Below, piece after piece: positions 31,466 through 38,438 of a stretch of DNA of 39,308 bases. Below the pieces are notes generated by a model, which was given only the letters and a program-made list of their open reading frames with translations, did not search any database and was not told the DNA's origin. The position numbers were made by a program, and so were the translations under genes. The stretch is from Oscillospiraceae bacterium (GTDB lineage Bacteria > Bacillota > Clostridia > Oscillospirales > CAG-272): positions 1 through 39,308 of the forward strand of contig SVTS01000018.1 of assembly GCA_015063645.1 (NCBI GenBank), given 5' to 3'. The stretch's first letter is position 1. Each line of letters opens with the position of its first letter.

Positions 31466-32914
31466 TCACTGGTCCTCCCCGAAATCCTTAATGTATTCCG
31501 CTACCAGCTTCTGCGGCCAGTCGGATACGGGCTCCAGTCTGCCGGTGAAGAAACGCAGGGTCTTCGGCTCGTGAACAAAGCGCAGACCGCCGATCATCTC
31601 TCTGTGATCGTACAGCCATTTTACGCGGTCGATTACATATTCCGTCTGGGACAGAGTGAATACGCGGCGCGGGAATGCCAGACGTACCATCTCCACAGAG
31701 GCGATGCGCTCGCTGCCGTCCGGATTGCGTTCCTCGGAGAGGGTGCCGCGCTCCATGCCGCGGATGCCGCCGCACAGGTACAGCGCTGCCGTCAGAGAAC
31801 CTGCCGGATATTCCTCGGACTTGATGTGGGAGACAAATTCACGGGCGTTGATGTGAGCGCCAAGTCCGCCGCCGGGCGTGACTACCGGAATGTCCATCGC
31901 ATCCAGTTCCTTTACGCAGTGGGCAATGAACTGCGGTCCCTGGGAGATTACGTCGAAATCCATCGTCTCGTCAAAGCCGACGATCAGCGCTTCCATTTCC
32001 TTGACGGACATGCCGCCGTAGGTGAGGAAGCCCTCGAACATCGTGATGTAATCCTCCATCTCGTGGAAGACTGCCTCGTCGCGCACCAGAATTCCGCCGC
32101 CGCGTCCGAAGCCGAATTTTCTTGCGGAGAAGTAGATCATGTCGAACAGATCTGCGATCATGCGGGTGATCTCACGAATGGACTTGTCCTTCATGGACTC
32201 CTCGCGGGTCTTGATGAAGTACAGGTTGTCCTGCAGAAGCGACGCGTCAAGCAGCGTCATGATGCCGTGCTGCTTCGCCAGATCCGTTGCGGCTTTCATG
32301 TTCTCGTAGGAGATGGGCTGACCGCCGATCAGGTTGGTGCCGGCTTCCAGGCGCAAGTATGCGATATTCTCTGCACCTTCCTTTTCGATGCAGGCTTTTA
32401 CCTTATCCAGATCGATGTCGCCCTTGAAGGGAAGGGTGCTCCTCGTGATCAGGCCCTCGTCCTTGACCAGCTCCTCCACGCGTCCGCCCAGGCGGGTGAC
32501 GTGCGCCTTGGATGTGGTGAAGTGGTAGTTCATGATGACTACGTTTCCGGGCTTTACGAAATGCTGGGCGATGATGTGCTCGCACGCGCGTCCCTGATGG
32601 GCGGGAAGCAGATTGCCGATGCCGAAAATCTCTTCCAGCTTATCTCTCATGCGGTAGAAGGTTTCGCTTCCGGCATACGCGTCGTCGGCGCGGAGCATCG
32701 CCGCCTGCATATTATCGCTCATTGCGTTTACGCCGGAGTCGGTAAGCATATCCATGAAAATATCGCCGTTATGGAGCAGGAACGTATTGAAGCCCGCTTC
32801 CTCCATCTTCTTCAGACGTTCAGCGGCAGGCAGAAGCGTCAGCTTCTGGACGATCTTTACCTTGTGCATCTCCATAGGCACAGGATTGCGGTGACAGAAT
32901 TTAATCTCAGGCAT
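31466..32914 (-). CDS. Tryptophanase / tyrosine phenol-lyase family PLP enzyme, variant active site
   Basis: 482 residues. Beta-eliminating lyase motifs: HQGRACE at 106-112, TNLIGGQPIS at 193-202, LLDAS at 221-225 and the PLP segment FSARKFGFGRGGG at 262-274 with Lys266 as probable Schiff-base lysine. In classical tryptophanase and TPL the Asp-Ala-(Thr/Ser) motif is followed by an Arg near PLP; here it reads DASLLQDN with Leu226. The reaction class (C-C cleavage giving pyruvate and ammonia) is likely, but indole, phenol or another product is uncertain. ATG 32914 was chosen for CGGAGG upstream; a promoter lies only about 33 nt away, so a tnaC-type leader peptide does not fit. Divergent from a LysR gene. 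Confidence 0.85.
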   Translation of the reverse strand: MPEIKFCHRNPVPMEMHKVKIVQKLTLLPAAERLKKMEEAGFNTFLLHNGDIFMDMLTDSGVNAMSDNMQAAMLRADDAYAGSETFYRMRDKLEEIFGIGNLLPAHQGRACEHIIAQHFVKPGNVVIMNYHFTTSKAHVTRLGGRVEELVKDEGLITRSTLPFKGDIDLDKVKACIEKEGAENIAYLRLEAGTNLIGGQPISYENMKAATDLAKQHGIMTLLDASLLQDNLYFIKTREESMKDKSIREITRMIADLFDMIYFSARKFGFGRGGGILVRDEAVFHEMEDYITMFEGFLTYGGMSVKEMEALIVGFDETMDFDVISQGPQFIAHCVKELDAMDIPVVTPGGGLGAHINAREFVSHIKSEEYPAGSLTAALYLCGGIRGMERGTLSEERNPDGSERIASVEMVRLAFPRRVFTLSQTEYVIDRVKWLYDHREMIGGLRFVHEPKTLRFFTGRLEPVSDWPQKLVAEYIKDFGEDQ

Positions 32915-32934
32915 GGGTTTATCCTCCGAATGAC

Positions 32935-32963
32935 TTGATTTGTTGTTGTAAATAGTATATAAT
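32935..32963 (+). promoter_or_regulatory. Promoter reading into the A-B-D module before the LysR gene
   Basis: TTGATT (32935-32940), 17-nt spacer, TATAAT (32958-32963). The predicted start near 32970 is about 790 nt before the LysR start codon, with repeats A, B and D between. Confidence 0.6.
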
Positions 32964-32982
32964 AAATCCATCAATCAGTCAA
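32954..32982 (-). promoter_or_regulatory. Promoter of the tryptophanase-like gene
   Basis: Minus strand: TTGACT (32977-32982), 17-nt spacer, TATACT (32954-32959). Its -10 box overlaps the opposing promoter's -10 box by two bases. Confidence 0.7.
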
Positions 32983-33038
32983 GCGGGAGATTTGGATGAT
33001 ACCCATCGACAGGTTCGATGGAAATAAAAGGATGCAGG

Positions 33039-33240
33039 GGGAGACGGCGGGGCTCTGCCCCGGACCCCGCAAGGGGACTTGTCCCCTTGACCCCGTGGCA
33101 AATGCAGCCGTGGAGAATGTGCAGATTTAGGTGCCGCAAATACTTGCGGCACGGAATTGTCTGGTCATACTTTGGGCACGAATTCTCGTGCCCGAAGCGC
33201 AGTCCGAACACCGCTGAAGCGAGAATTACAGCTAACCGGT
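33039..33240 (+). repeat. Family A element, copy 10
   Basis: Stem 1 at 33131-33152: GTGCCGCAA / TTGCGGCAC, loop ATAC. Stem 2 at 33174-33193: GGGCACGA / TCGTGCCC, loop ATTC. Begins about 70 nt after the predicted plus-strand transcription start. Confidence 0.83.
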
Positions 33241-33277
33241 ATCCGGATACCGCTGAAGCGGCAATTTCGGATATCCC

Positions 33278-33351
33278 GTAGGGGCGATTCACGAATCGCC
33301 CGTCGTACAGGTGAAACCAAACGAAACGGGCGCATCGTGATGCGCCCCTAC
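33278..33351 (+). repeat. Family B inverted-repeat element, copy 5
   Basis: 74 bp, the same as the copy at 11375 across the central GTCGTACAGGTGAAACC. Confidence 0.8.
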
Positions 33352-33399
33352 GGGATAGCATACCTGCCCGTCAGCCAATCAAATAAACACCGCCCAATT

Positions 33400-33709
33400 C
33401 GCGCACCGCAGTGCGCGTCTCCCCTCGATTGTTAGAACGCTATCTGTATTTACCGCCAAACGGCACAGCGGCATTAATCCAGATAGCGAGCAATGAACCC
33501 ACCGCTGAATAAACAGATTCAGCTATCCACCCGCCGCGCGCACGCGGCGTTGGTTGAGATGCGTTTCGGCAATCTCCCCGGTCTGAATCACGTCGATCAG
33601 CGGCATCCAAGGGCCAAGACCCTTGGTCGCCGTGGGGGGAGTCCGAGGGGGTAGCGCGGCGAGGCGCGCTTGCCCCTTGGCAAGCTGAGCGAGCGCGTTT
33701 ATGCTGTCG
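33400..33709 (+). repeat. Family D leader-like element, copy 5
   Basis: Ends 50 nt before the LysR start. It opens with CGCGCAC / GTGCGCG, loop CGCA, then CGCTATCTG / CAGATAGCG, CCGCCGCG / CGCGGCG, CCAAGGG / CCCTTGG, AGCGCG / CGCGCT. The 3' end has GCTGTCG / GAGACAGC instead of GATAGCG. Confidence 0.82.
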
Positions 33710-33759
33710 TAAGAGACAGCTGACCCCTATTCCCCCACGAAAGGAGCCCCCCTCCCCCC

Positions 33760-34650
33760 ATGGAAATCCGAAACCTCATCACCTTTGCCCAGGTGGCAGA
33801 ACAAAACAGCTTCACCAAAGCCGCCCGCGTGCTCAATTATGCCCAGTCTACCGTCTCTTTCCAGATCCGCCAGCTGGAGGAAGAACTGGACTGTATCCTC
33901 TTCGAGCGGATCGGTCATACCATCACCCTTACCGAAAGAGGACAGGCTCTGCTGGAATATGCCAAACAGATCCGCTACCTCACCGATGAATTCAACCAGA
34001 GCGTCCTCGTCCCCCATGAATTGAACGCTACCCTCCGGATCGCCGCCCCGGATTCCGTGGCGGAGGATATGATGCGCACCAATTACGCCGATTTTCATCG
34101 GAAATACCCCGGCATCTCCCTGAAATTCGTCACCGGCGATACCGACGATATGATCGAAATGCTGAACCGTAACGAGGCGGATCTGATGCTCACACTGGAC
34201 GCCCCCGTCTATCACCGGGATTTTATCATCGTCCGGGATGAGGTTGTGGAAATGCTCTTCGTCACCGGCGCCGGCTCCTCCTGCGCCAGAGAGGAAAGCC
34301 TGACCCCGGAGGAGCTGATGACACTGCCGCTGTTCCTCACCGAGCACGGCATGGGCTACCGCCGTGTGCTGGATAACGAACTGGCGAAACGCTCTCTGGA
34401 AGCGCGCCCGACGCTGGAAATGGGACGGACGGATATTATCGTCACCGCCCTGACCCAGACGGACGGCGTGGCATGGCTGCCCGATTACGTGGTGCGTCCC
34501 CATATCGCCGCCGGACGGCTGCGTCCGCTGTCCGTGCCGGAAATCCGGCTGGATATCCGAAAACAGCTGGCGTACCACCGTAATAAATGGATTACCCAGA
34601 GCATGGCAGCGTTGATTGAATATATTAAGGAAAACGAATTCGGGCGGTGA
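33760..34650 (+). CDS. LysR-family transcriptional regulator
   Basis: 296 residues. The N-terminal winged HTH (1-60) reads FAQVAEQNSFTKAARVLNYA then STVSFQIRQLEEEL, a typical LysR recognition helix region. Residues about 90-290 are the periplasmic-binding-fold effector domain (TLRIAAPDSVAEDMM). It is divergent from the tryptophanase-like gene and the two promoters overlap, the classical layout for a LysR regulator and its target, so control of that enzyme is inferred. The effector is unknown. SD GAAAGGAG lies about 14 nt upstream of the ATG, rather far. The leader is unusually long because of the A-B-D repeats. Confidence 0.88.
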   Translation: MEIRNLITFAQVAEQNSFTKAARVLNYAQSTVSFQIRQLEEELDCILFERIGHTITLTERGQALLEYAKQIRYLTDEFNQSVLVPHELNATLRIAAPDSVAEDMMRTNYADFHRKYPGISLKFVTGDTDDMIEMLNRNEADLMLTLDAPVYHRDFIIVRDEVVEMLFVTGAGSSCAREESLTPEELMTLPLFLTEHGMGYRRVLDNELAKRSLEARPTLEMGRTDIIVTALTQTDGVAWLPDYVVRPHIAAGRLRPLSVPEIRLDIRKQLAYHRNKWITQSMAALIEYIKENEFGR

Positions 34651-34772
34651 GACGGGGACGAAACACAGCGCACGTTTAGTATCAAAATAGCCGAAGCGGA
34701 GATTCAAATATCTCCGCTTCGGCTTTTTTCTTGTTTGCAATCGTGCTTAACGCGAACCGTTCACCGATCCTG

Positions 34773-35087
34773 TCAGCCTCTCATGTCGCGTATGAGCGCC
34801 ATCAGATGTTCCAGCTGCTGCGGCGTCAGCCTGCCGCATTCTTTTGTAAAACGACGGAATTCCTGCGGTGCGGTGATATCCTGTGCAAAAAACTCCTGCG
34901 GCGTGATATCCAGAAAATCGCAGATGTAGAAAAACACCGTCATGGAGGGCAGTGCCTTGCCGTTTTCAATTTTGTTGATGTAACTCTCGCTTTGCCCAAG
35001 CGACAGGCTCATGTCCCGTGCCGAGATGCCTTTCTGCATGCGAAGCTGTGTAAGCCGTCGGGCAAACCATTGCGCGTTATTTTCCAT
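34773..35087 (-). CDS. XRE-family HTH regulator (small)
   Basis: 104 residues. HTH_3 fold near 8-62: FARRLTQLRMQKGISARDMS, then GQSESYINKIENGKALPSM. The C-terminal 40 residues (RFTKECGRLTPQQLEHLMALI) are helical. ATG 35087 is preceded by GGAGGTGATATCC, an ideal SD; the frame is open six codons further without one. It lies 23 nt after another XRE gene and is probably co-transcribed. Such pairs occur in mobile or phage remnants as well as in chromosomal control; no phage genes are seen here. Confidence 0.85.
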   Translation of the reverse strand: MENNAQWFARRLTQLRMQKGISARDMSLSLGQSESYINKIENGKALPSMTVFFYICDFLDITPQEFFAQDITAPQEFRRFTKECGRLTPQQLEHLMALIRDMRG

Positions 35088-35110
35088 GGATATCACCTCC
35101 GGCAAGTGCT

Positions 35111-35422
35111 TTATTTCTGACTATACACTTTATACAGATAGCCAATGTACCGCTTTGCTTCCGCTTCCGCCGCAGGCGGAAAATCTGTCGGGAGGCGAAG
35201 GTGACGTCCGCTTTCTGTGACAGGATTATCCGACAGCCCAAGAAGATAGTCCGCTGATACATGAAAATATCGCGCGATCCGGATTTTGATCTCATCCGGC
35301 GGCTCGCTCTTGTCCCGCTCGTAAGAGGAGACAGAATGTTTGTTTATATGCAGAATCTCCGCCAACTGATCCTGCGACAGACCCGCATCCTTGCGCAGTT
35401 CCGCCAACCTTTCACCGATCAT
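35111..35422 (-). CDS. XRE-family HTH regulator
   Basis: 103 residues. HTH at 2-60: ERLAELRKDAGLSQDQLAEI, then HSVSSYERDKSEPPDEI and ARYFHVSADYLLGLSD, which is the SinR/immunity-repressor-like pattern. The C-terminal 40 residues form a short helix-rich tail. SD is AGGCAGG before the ATG. First gene of the XRE pair; the 157-bp gap to the divergent small ORF is AT-rich and is the likely operator region. Confidence 0.87.
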   Translation of the reverse strand: MIGERLAELRKDAGLSQDQLAEILHINKHSVSSYERDKSEPPDEIKIRIARYFHVSADYLLGLSDNPVTESGRHLRLPTDFPPAAEAEAKRYIGYLYKVYSQK

Positions 35423-35488
35423 AGATTTACCTGCCTAAGAGAAATGATACTATAATTGTAAATTATAAATTTATTTTTCTTCGGAAAG

Positions 35489-35517
35489 TAGATAATATAA
35501 TCACAATATGGTATAAT
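35489..35517 (+). promoter_or_regulatory. Putative promoter of the small HTH-like ORF
   Basis: TAGATA (35489-35494), 17-nt spacer, TATAAT (35512-35517). The -35 box is weak. The start codon is at 35580. Confidence 0.4.
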
Positions 35518-35579
35518 GGTAGAGTTAAAATCTACAACGGAGACGATAGTAGAAATATATTCGTAAAGGAACCACACGC

Positions 35580-35903
35580 ATGAAGTATTACCTCCATTTA
35601 AGTTTTACGGATGTCCTGGAAATACAGCTGCGCATTTTCTGCGGGGACAGCTATGCAGAGATCGCGCAGGACTTTGCTCTCACCGAAAATGAAGTGAAAA
35701 AAGCAGCGCGCCTCCTGCGCAATGTCATTAACTTAAGGAAGTGGATACATCAAAATAACCAAATTCAGCCTTTTCCGCGGCGAATGCCGCGGGCAGGGGA
35801 AAGGACCATCCCACGGGAACCCCCAAAGCTCGCTTTGCTCGCTTCGGGGAACCCCTACCACGCCGAAGTTCCTTTCCCCTGCACTCCAATCTCCTTGGCT
35901 TGA
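35580..35903 (+). CDS. Small HTH-like protein with repeat-derived C-terminus
   Basis: 107 residues as read. Residues 1-57 look like a genuine small helical protein with a possible HTH (DSYAEIAQDFALTENEVKKA, then ARLLRNVI). From about residue 60 the frame enters family F copy 5, so the last 45 residues are encoded by repeat DNA and resemble no protein. The gene was therefore probably cut or extended by the repeat. SD AAAGGAA precedes the ATG and a TATAAT box lies 63 nt upstream. Divergent from the XRE pair, suggesting it is regulated by it. Family not recognised. Confidence 0.55.
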   Translation: MKYYLHLSFTDVLEIQLRIFCGDSYAEIAQDFALTENEVKKAARLLRNVINLRKWIHQNNQIQPFPRRMPRAGERTIPREPPKLALLASGNPYHAEVPFPCTPISLA

Positions 35904-36151
35904 CAGTTGGTTTTAGACAACATACATAAATTTTCGCCCGGAACTTCACCATAGGTGAAGTTCCGGGCATCTTTTCTTGTTGAAACTGTCTACACGATTT
36001 GTCAGAGGCAAGGAGACAGGGGTGGCGGGGGAGGAAACTTCGCCGTGTGCCAGGGTTCCCTGGAAAAGGGCTTAGCCCTTTTTCAGGGGTCCCTGCGATG
36101 GTTCCTCCCCCGCCTCACCGCGTTAGCGGCGAAAAAAGCTGCACAGCAGCA
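35766..36151. repeat. Family F element, copy 5
   Basis: Full inverted duplication. Left hairpin GCAGGGGAAAGGA / TCCTTTCCCCTGC with an expanded loop. Right hairpin GGCGGGGGAGGAA / TTCCTCCCCCGCC (reading from about 36023 to 36116). Ends in GCTGCACAGCAG. Its left arm overlaps the 3' part of the small HTH-like ORF. Confidence 0.8.
35936..35968. terminator. Central hairpin of F copy 5 with a different sequence
   Basis: Arms GCCCGGAACTTCACC (35936-35950) and GGTGAAGTTCCGGGC (35954-35968), loop ATA, followed by ATCTTTTCTTG. Same position and shape as the GCCGGAAGATTTTGCA hairpin of copies 1, 2 and 4, but unrelated stem sequence. Confidence 0.65.
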
Positions 36152-36260
36152 TATTTTATACCGCACCCGCTCAAATACCACCATTCCCCGCGGAATACAC
36201 CCTCTTTGTGAACCATTATTAAACTTTTGTGCAAAAATCACAATATTTTCAAAATCGCTC

Positions 36261-36290
36261 TTGACATTCCCCCTGAGGGTGTTGTACAAT
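36261..36290 (+). promoter_or_regulatory. Promoter of rny
   Basis: TTGACA (36261-36266), 18-nt spacer, TACAAT (36285-36290). Start codon at 36419, so the leader is about 120 nt. Confidence 0.7.
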
Positions 36291-36418
36291 ATTACTATGT
36301 GTAAAAGTACCCTCCGATTTGACGTGCCTTTTTCAAATTGGATTTTCCATATTTTTACATAGATGATCCGGCCCGTGCGCCGAATAAACCAAAAATCAAC
36401 ATAACTGGAGGTACTGCG

Positions 36419-37966
36419 ATGACAACAATCATCATTTCCGCTGCGTGTGCAGCGGTTGCCTGCCTCCCGATCGGATTTTTCTGCGGAATGCGTTACCGCC
36501 GCCGCGTTGCGGAAGCCGAGATCGGCTCCGCCGAGGAACAGGCGAGAAAAATACTCGAAGACGGAATCAAAGCAGCAGACAACAAGAAAAAAGAAGCCCT
36601 GATCGAAGCCCGTGAGGAAATTCTCCGCACAAAGAACGAATTTGAGTCCGAGCTGAAAGAGCGCCGGGCTGAGCTGACCCGCCAGGAGCGCCGCCTTACG
36701 TCCAAGGAGGAAAACCTGGACCGCAAGATGGAAACTCTGGAAAAGAAAGACGAGACCCTGACCCGCAAAATCAAGGAAAACACCGAGGCAGGCGAGGAAA
36801 TCCAGCGCCTCAAGACCGAACAGTTTGAGATCCTGCAGAAGGTTGCGGGCATGACCGCCGAGCAGGCAAAGGCACAGCTGGTGAAGCAGCTGGAGACCGA
36901 AGTCCGCCGTGAGCAGGCGATCCGCCTCACCGAGCTGGAAGCCGAATTCAAGGACGAGGCTGACAGCAAGGCGCGCAATATCATTGCACTTGCCATCCAG
37001 CGCTGCGCCGCCGATCAGGTGGCGGAATCCACCGTATCCGTGGTTGCGCTCCCCTCTGACGACATGAAGGGACGCATTATCGGACGCGAGGGACGCAACA
37101 TCCGCGCCATCGAGCAGATGACCGGCGTGGATCTGATTATTGATGACACGCCCGAGGCGATCACCGTCTCCGGCTTTGACCCCGTGCGCCGCGAAGTCGC
37201 ACGTCTGGCGCTGGAGAAGCTGATCTCCGACGGCAGAATTCATCCCACCCGCATCGAGGAAACGGTGGAAAAGGCACGCCGTGACGTGGATGCAGAGATC
37301 AAGTCCGCCGGTGAGCGGGCGACCTACGATACCGGTCTCCACGGCTTCCAGCCCGAGATGATCAAGCTTCTCGGACGCCTGAAATACCGCACCAGCTACG
37401 GTCAGAACGTACTGATGCACTCCATCGAAGTATCCCTGCTCTCCGGCATCATCGCCGACGAGCTGGGCTGTGATTCCACTCTTGCGAAGCGTGCCGGTCT
37501 GCTCCACGACATCGGCAAGGCGCTGACGCAGGAAGTAGAAGGCTCCCACGTCCAGCTGGGCGTTGAGCTTGCCAAGAAGTTCAAGGAATCCGCCGACGTT
37601 ATCCACGCCATCGAAGCGCACCACGGCGATGTGGAGCCGCGGACTCTGGTGGCGATGATCGTACAGGCGGCTGACGCCATCTCCGCCGCGCGTCCCGGCG
37701 CACGCCGCGAGAATCTGGAAAATTACATCAAGCGCCTCACCAAGCTGGAGGAAATCGCCAACAGCTTTACCGGCGTTGAAAAGAGTTTTGCCATTCAGGC
37801 AGGCCGTGAACTCCGCATCATGGTCAAGCCCGAGCAGGTCAAGGACGACGATATGGCCCTCGTTGCCCGCCAGATCGCACAGAAGATCGAAGGCGAGCTC
37901 GAATATCCCGGTCAGATCAAGGTCAGCATTATCCGCGAGAACCGCGCTACGGATTACGCGAAGTAA
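36419..37966 (+). CDS. rny: Ribonuclease Y
   Basis: 515 residues, near the usual 520. An N-terminal membrane helix (residues 3-23, [20 protein letters not shown]) is followed by a long coiled coil (about 35-195), a KH domain ([20 protein letters not shown] near 216-235) and an HD domain with LLHDIGKA and EAHHGD. It is the membrane-bound endoribonuclease that starts mRNA decay in many Bacillota. ATG 36419 follows TGGAGGTACTGCG; the frame is open 27 codons upstream but that part is not conserved in character. ymdB, its usual neighbour, follows after a 472-bp gap of repeats. Confidence 0.95.
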   Translation: MTTIIISAACAAVACLPIGFFCGMRYRRRVAEAEIGSAEEQARKILEDGIKAADNKKKEALIEAREEILRTKNEFESELKERRAELTRQERRLTSKEENLDRKMETLEKKDETLTRKIKENTEAGEEIQRLKTEQFEILQKVAGMTAEQAKAQLVKQLETEVRREQAIRLTELEAEFKDEADSKARNIIALAIQRCAADQVAESTVSVVALPSDDMKGRIIGREGRNIRAIEQMTGVDLIIDDTPEAITVSGFDPVRREVARLALEKLISDGRIHPTRIEETVEKARRDVDAEIKSAGERATYDTGLHGFQPEMIKLLGRLKYRTSYGQNVLMHSIEVSLLSGIIADELGCDSTLAKRAGLLHDIGKALTQEVEGSHVQLGVELAKKFKESADVIHAIEAHHGDVEPRTLVAMIVQAADAISAARPGARRENLENYIKRLTKLEEIANSFTGVEKSFAIQAGRELRIMVKPEQVKDDDMALVARQIAQKIEGELEYPGQIKVSIIRENRATDYAK

Positions 37967-37969
37967 GGG

Positions 37970-38175
37970 GACGCGGCGGGGCGCTGCCCCGGAGCCCCGG
38001 CAGGACGCTGTCCTGCACCTGCCAAGGGCTTTGCCCTTGGATCCCATGGCAAATGAAGCCGGGGAGTTGGTGCAGATTCCGGCGGCGCAAATTCTTGCGC
38101 CGCAAAAATATCTGGCCAGACTTGCGCCGCGAATACTCGCGGCGGAAGCGCAGTCCGAACAGACGAGATTCAGCT
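37970..38175 (+). repeat. Family A element, copy 11
   Basis: Starts 4 nt after the rny stop. Stem 1 at 38082-38103: GCGGCGCAA / TTGCGCCGC, loop ATTC. Stem 2 at 38125-38144: CGCCGCGA / TCGCGGCG, loop ATAC. Confidence 0.83.
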
Positions 38176-38340
38176 GACCCAGTATAAAAGTTTTGATCGA
38201 CCTTTTTCAAAAGGTCGCAGAGTCCAAAGGCGGCGCCTCTGGTCGCCGCCCGCAGGCGGCGAAATCCTATACGCATGGGGGTCTGGGGTGAAACCCCAGA
38301 GGGGGTCAAAGGGGGACTTGTCCCCCTTACCGAACGAACA
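38176..38340 (+). repeat. Family E element, copy 3
   Basis: Hairpin CGACC / GGTCG at 38198-38217, then CGCCGCCCGCAGGCGGCGAAATCC and GC-rich hairpins TGGGGTGAAACCCCA and AAGGGGGACTTGTCCCCCTT, ending in CGAACGAAC. Confidence 0.75.
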
Positions 38341-38394
38341 AATCCGCATTACCTCACCCCCGCTCAATACACAAATCACCCGCGCGACAGCGCG

Positions 38395-38419
38395 AAGGCG
38401 CACCGCGGTGCGCCTTTTT
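38395..38419 (+). terminator. Terminator-like palindrome just before ymdB
   Basis: 22-nt palindrome AAGGCGCACCG / CGGTGCGCCTT followed by TTT (T5 tract 38415-38419). It ends only 19 nt before the ymdB start codon and about 8 nt before its SD, leaving no room for a promoter after it. It may act as an attenuator. Confidence 0.65.
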
Positions 38420-38438
38420 GATTATAAGGAGAAAATCT

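Noticed and set aside
32914-32960. A tnaC-like leader peptide before the tryptophanase-like gene.
   Set aside because: The predicted transcription start is only about 33 nt from the start codon, leaving no room for a leader peptide and attenuator.
34773-35903. The XRE pair and small ORF as a prophage lysogeny switch.
   Set aside because: No integrase, replication or structural phage genes and no attachment repeats were seen on either side; rny and ymdB follow directly.
38047-38175. A mini-ORF inside family A reading MANEAVELVQI...ILAPEAQSDFR, open in the copies at 6051, 9198, 15771 and 38047.
   Set aside because: No ribosome binding site precedes it. The copies at 2515, 11066, 25614 and 33039 break it by stop codons, frame changes or lost start. 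The shared residues follow from the conserved stems and loops. Recurring minus-strand peptides of the CHGIQG type are likewise repeat artefacts.
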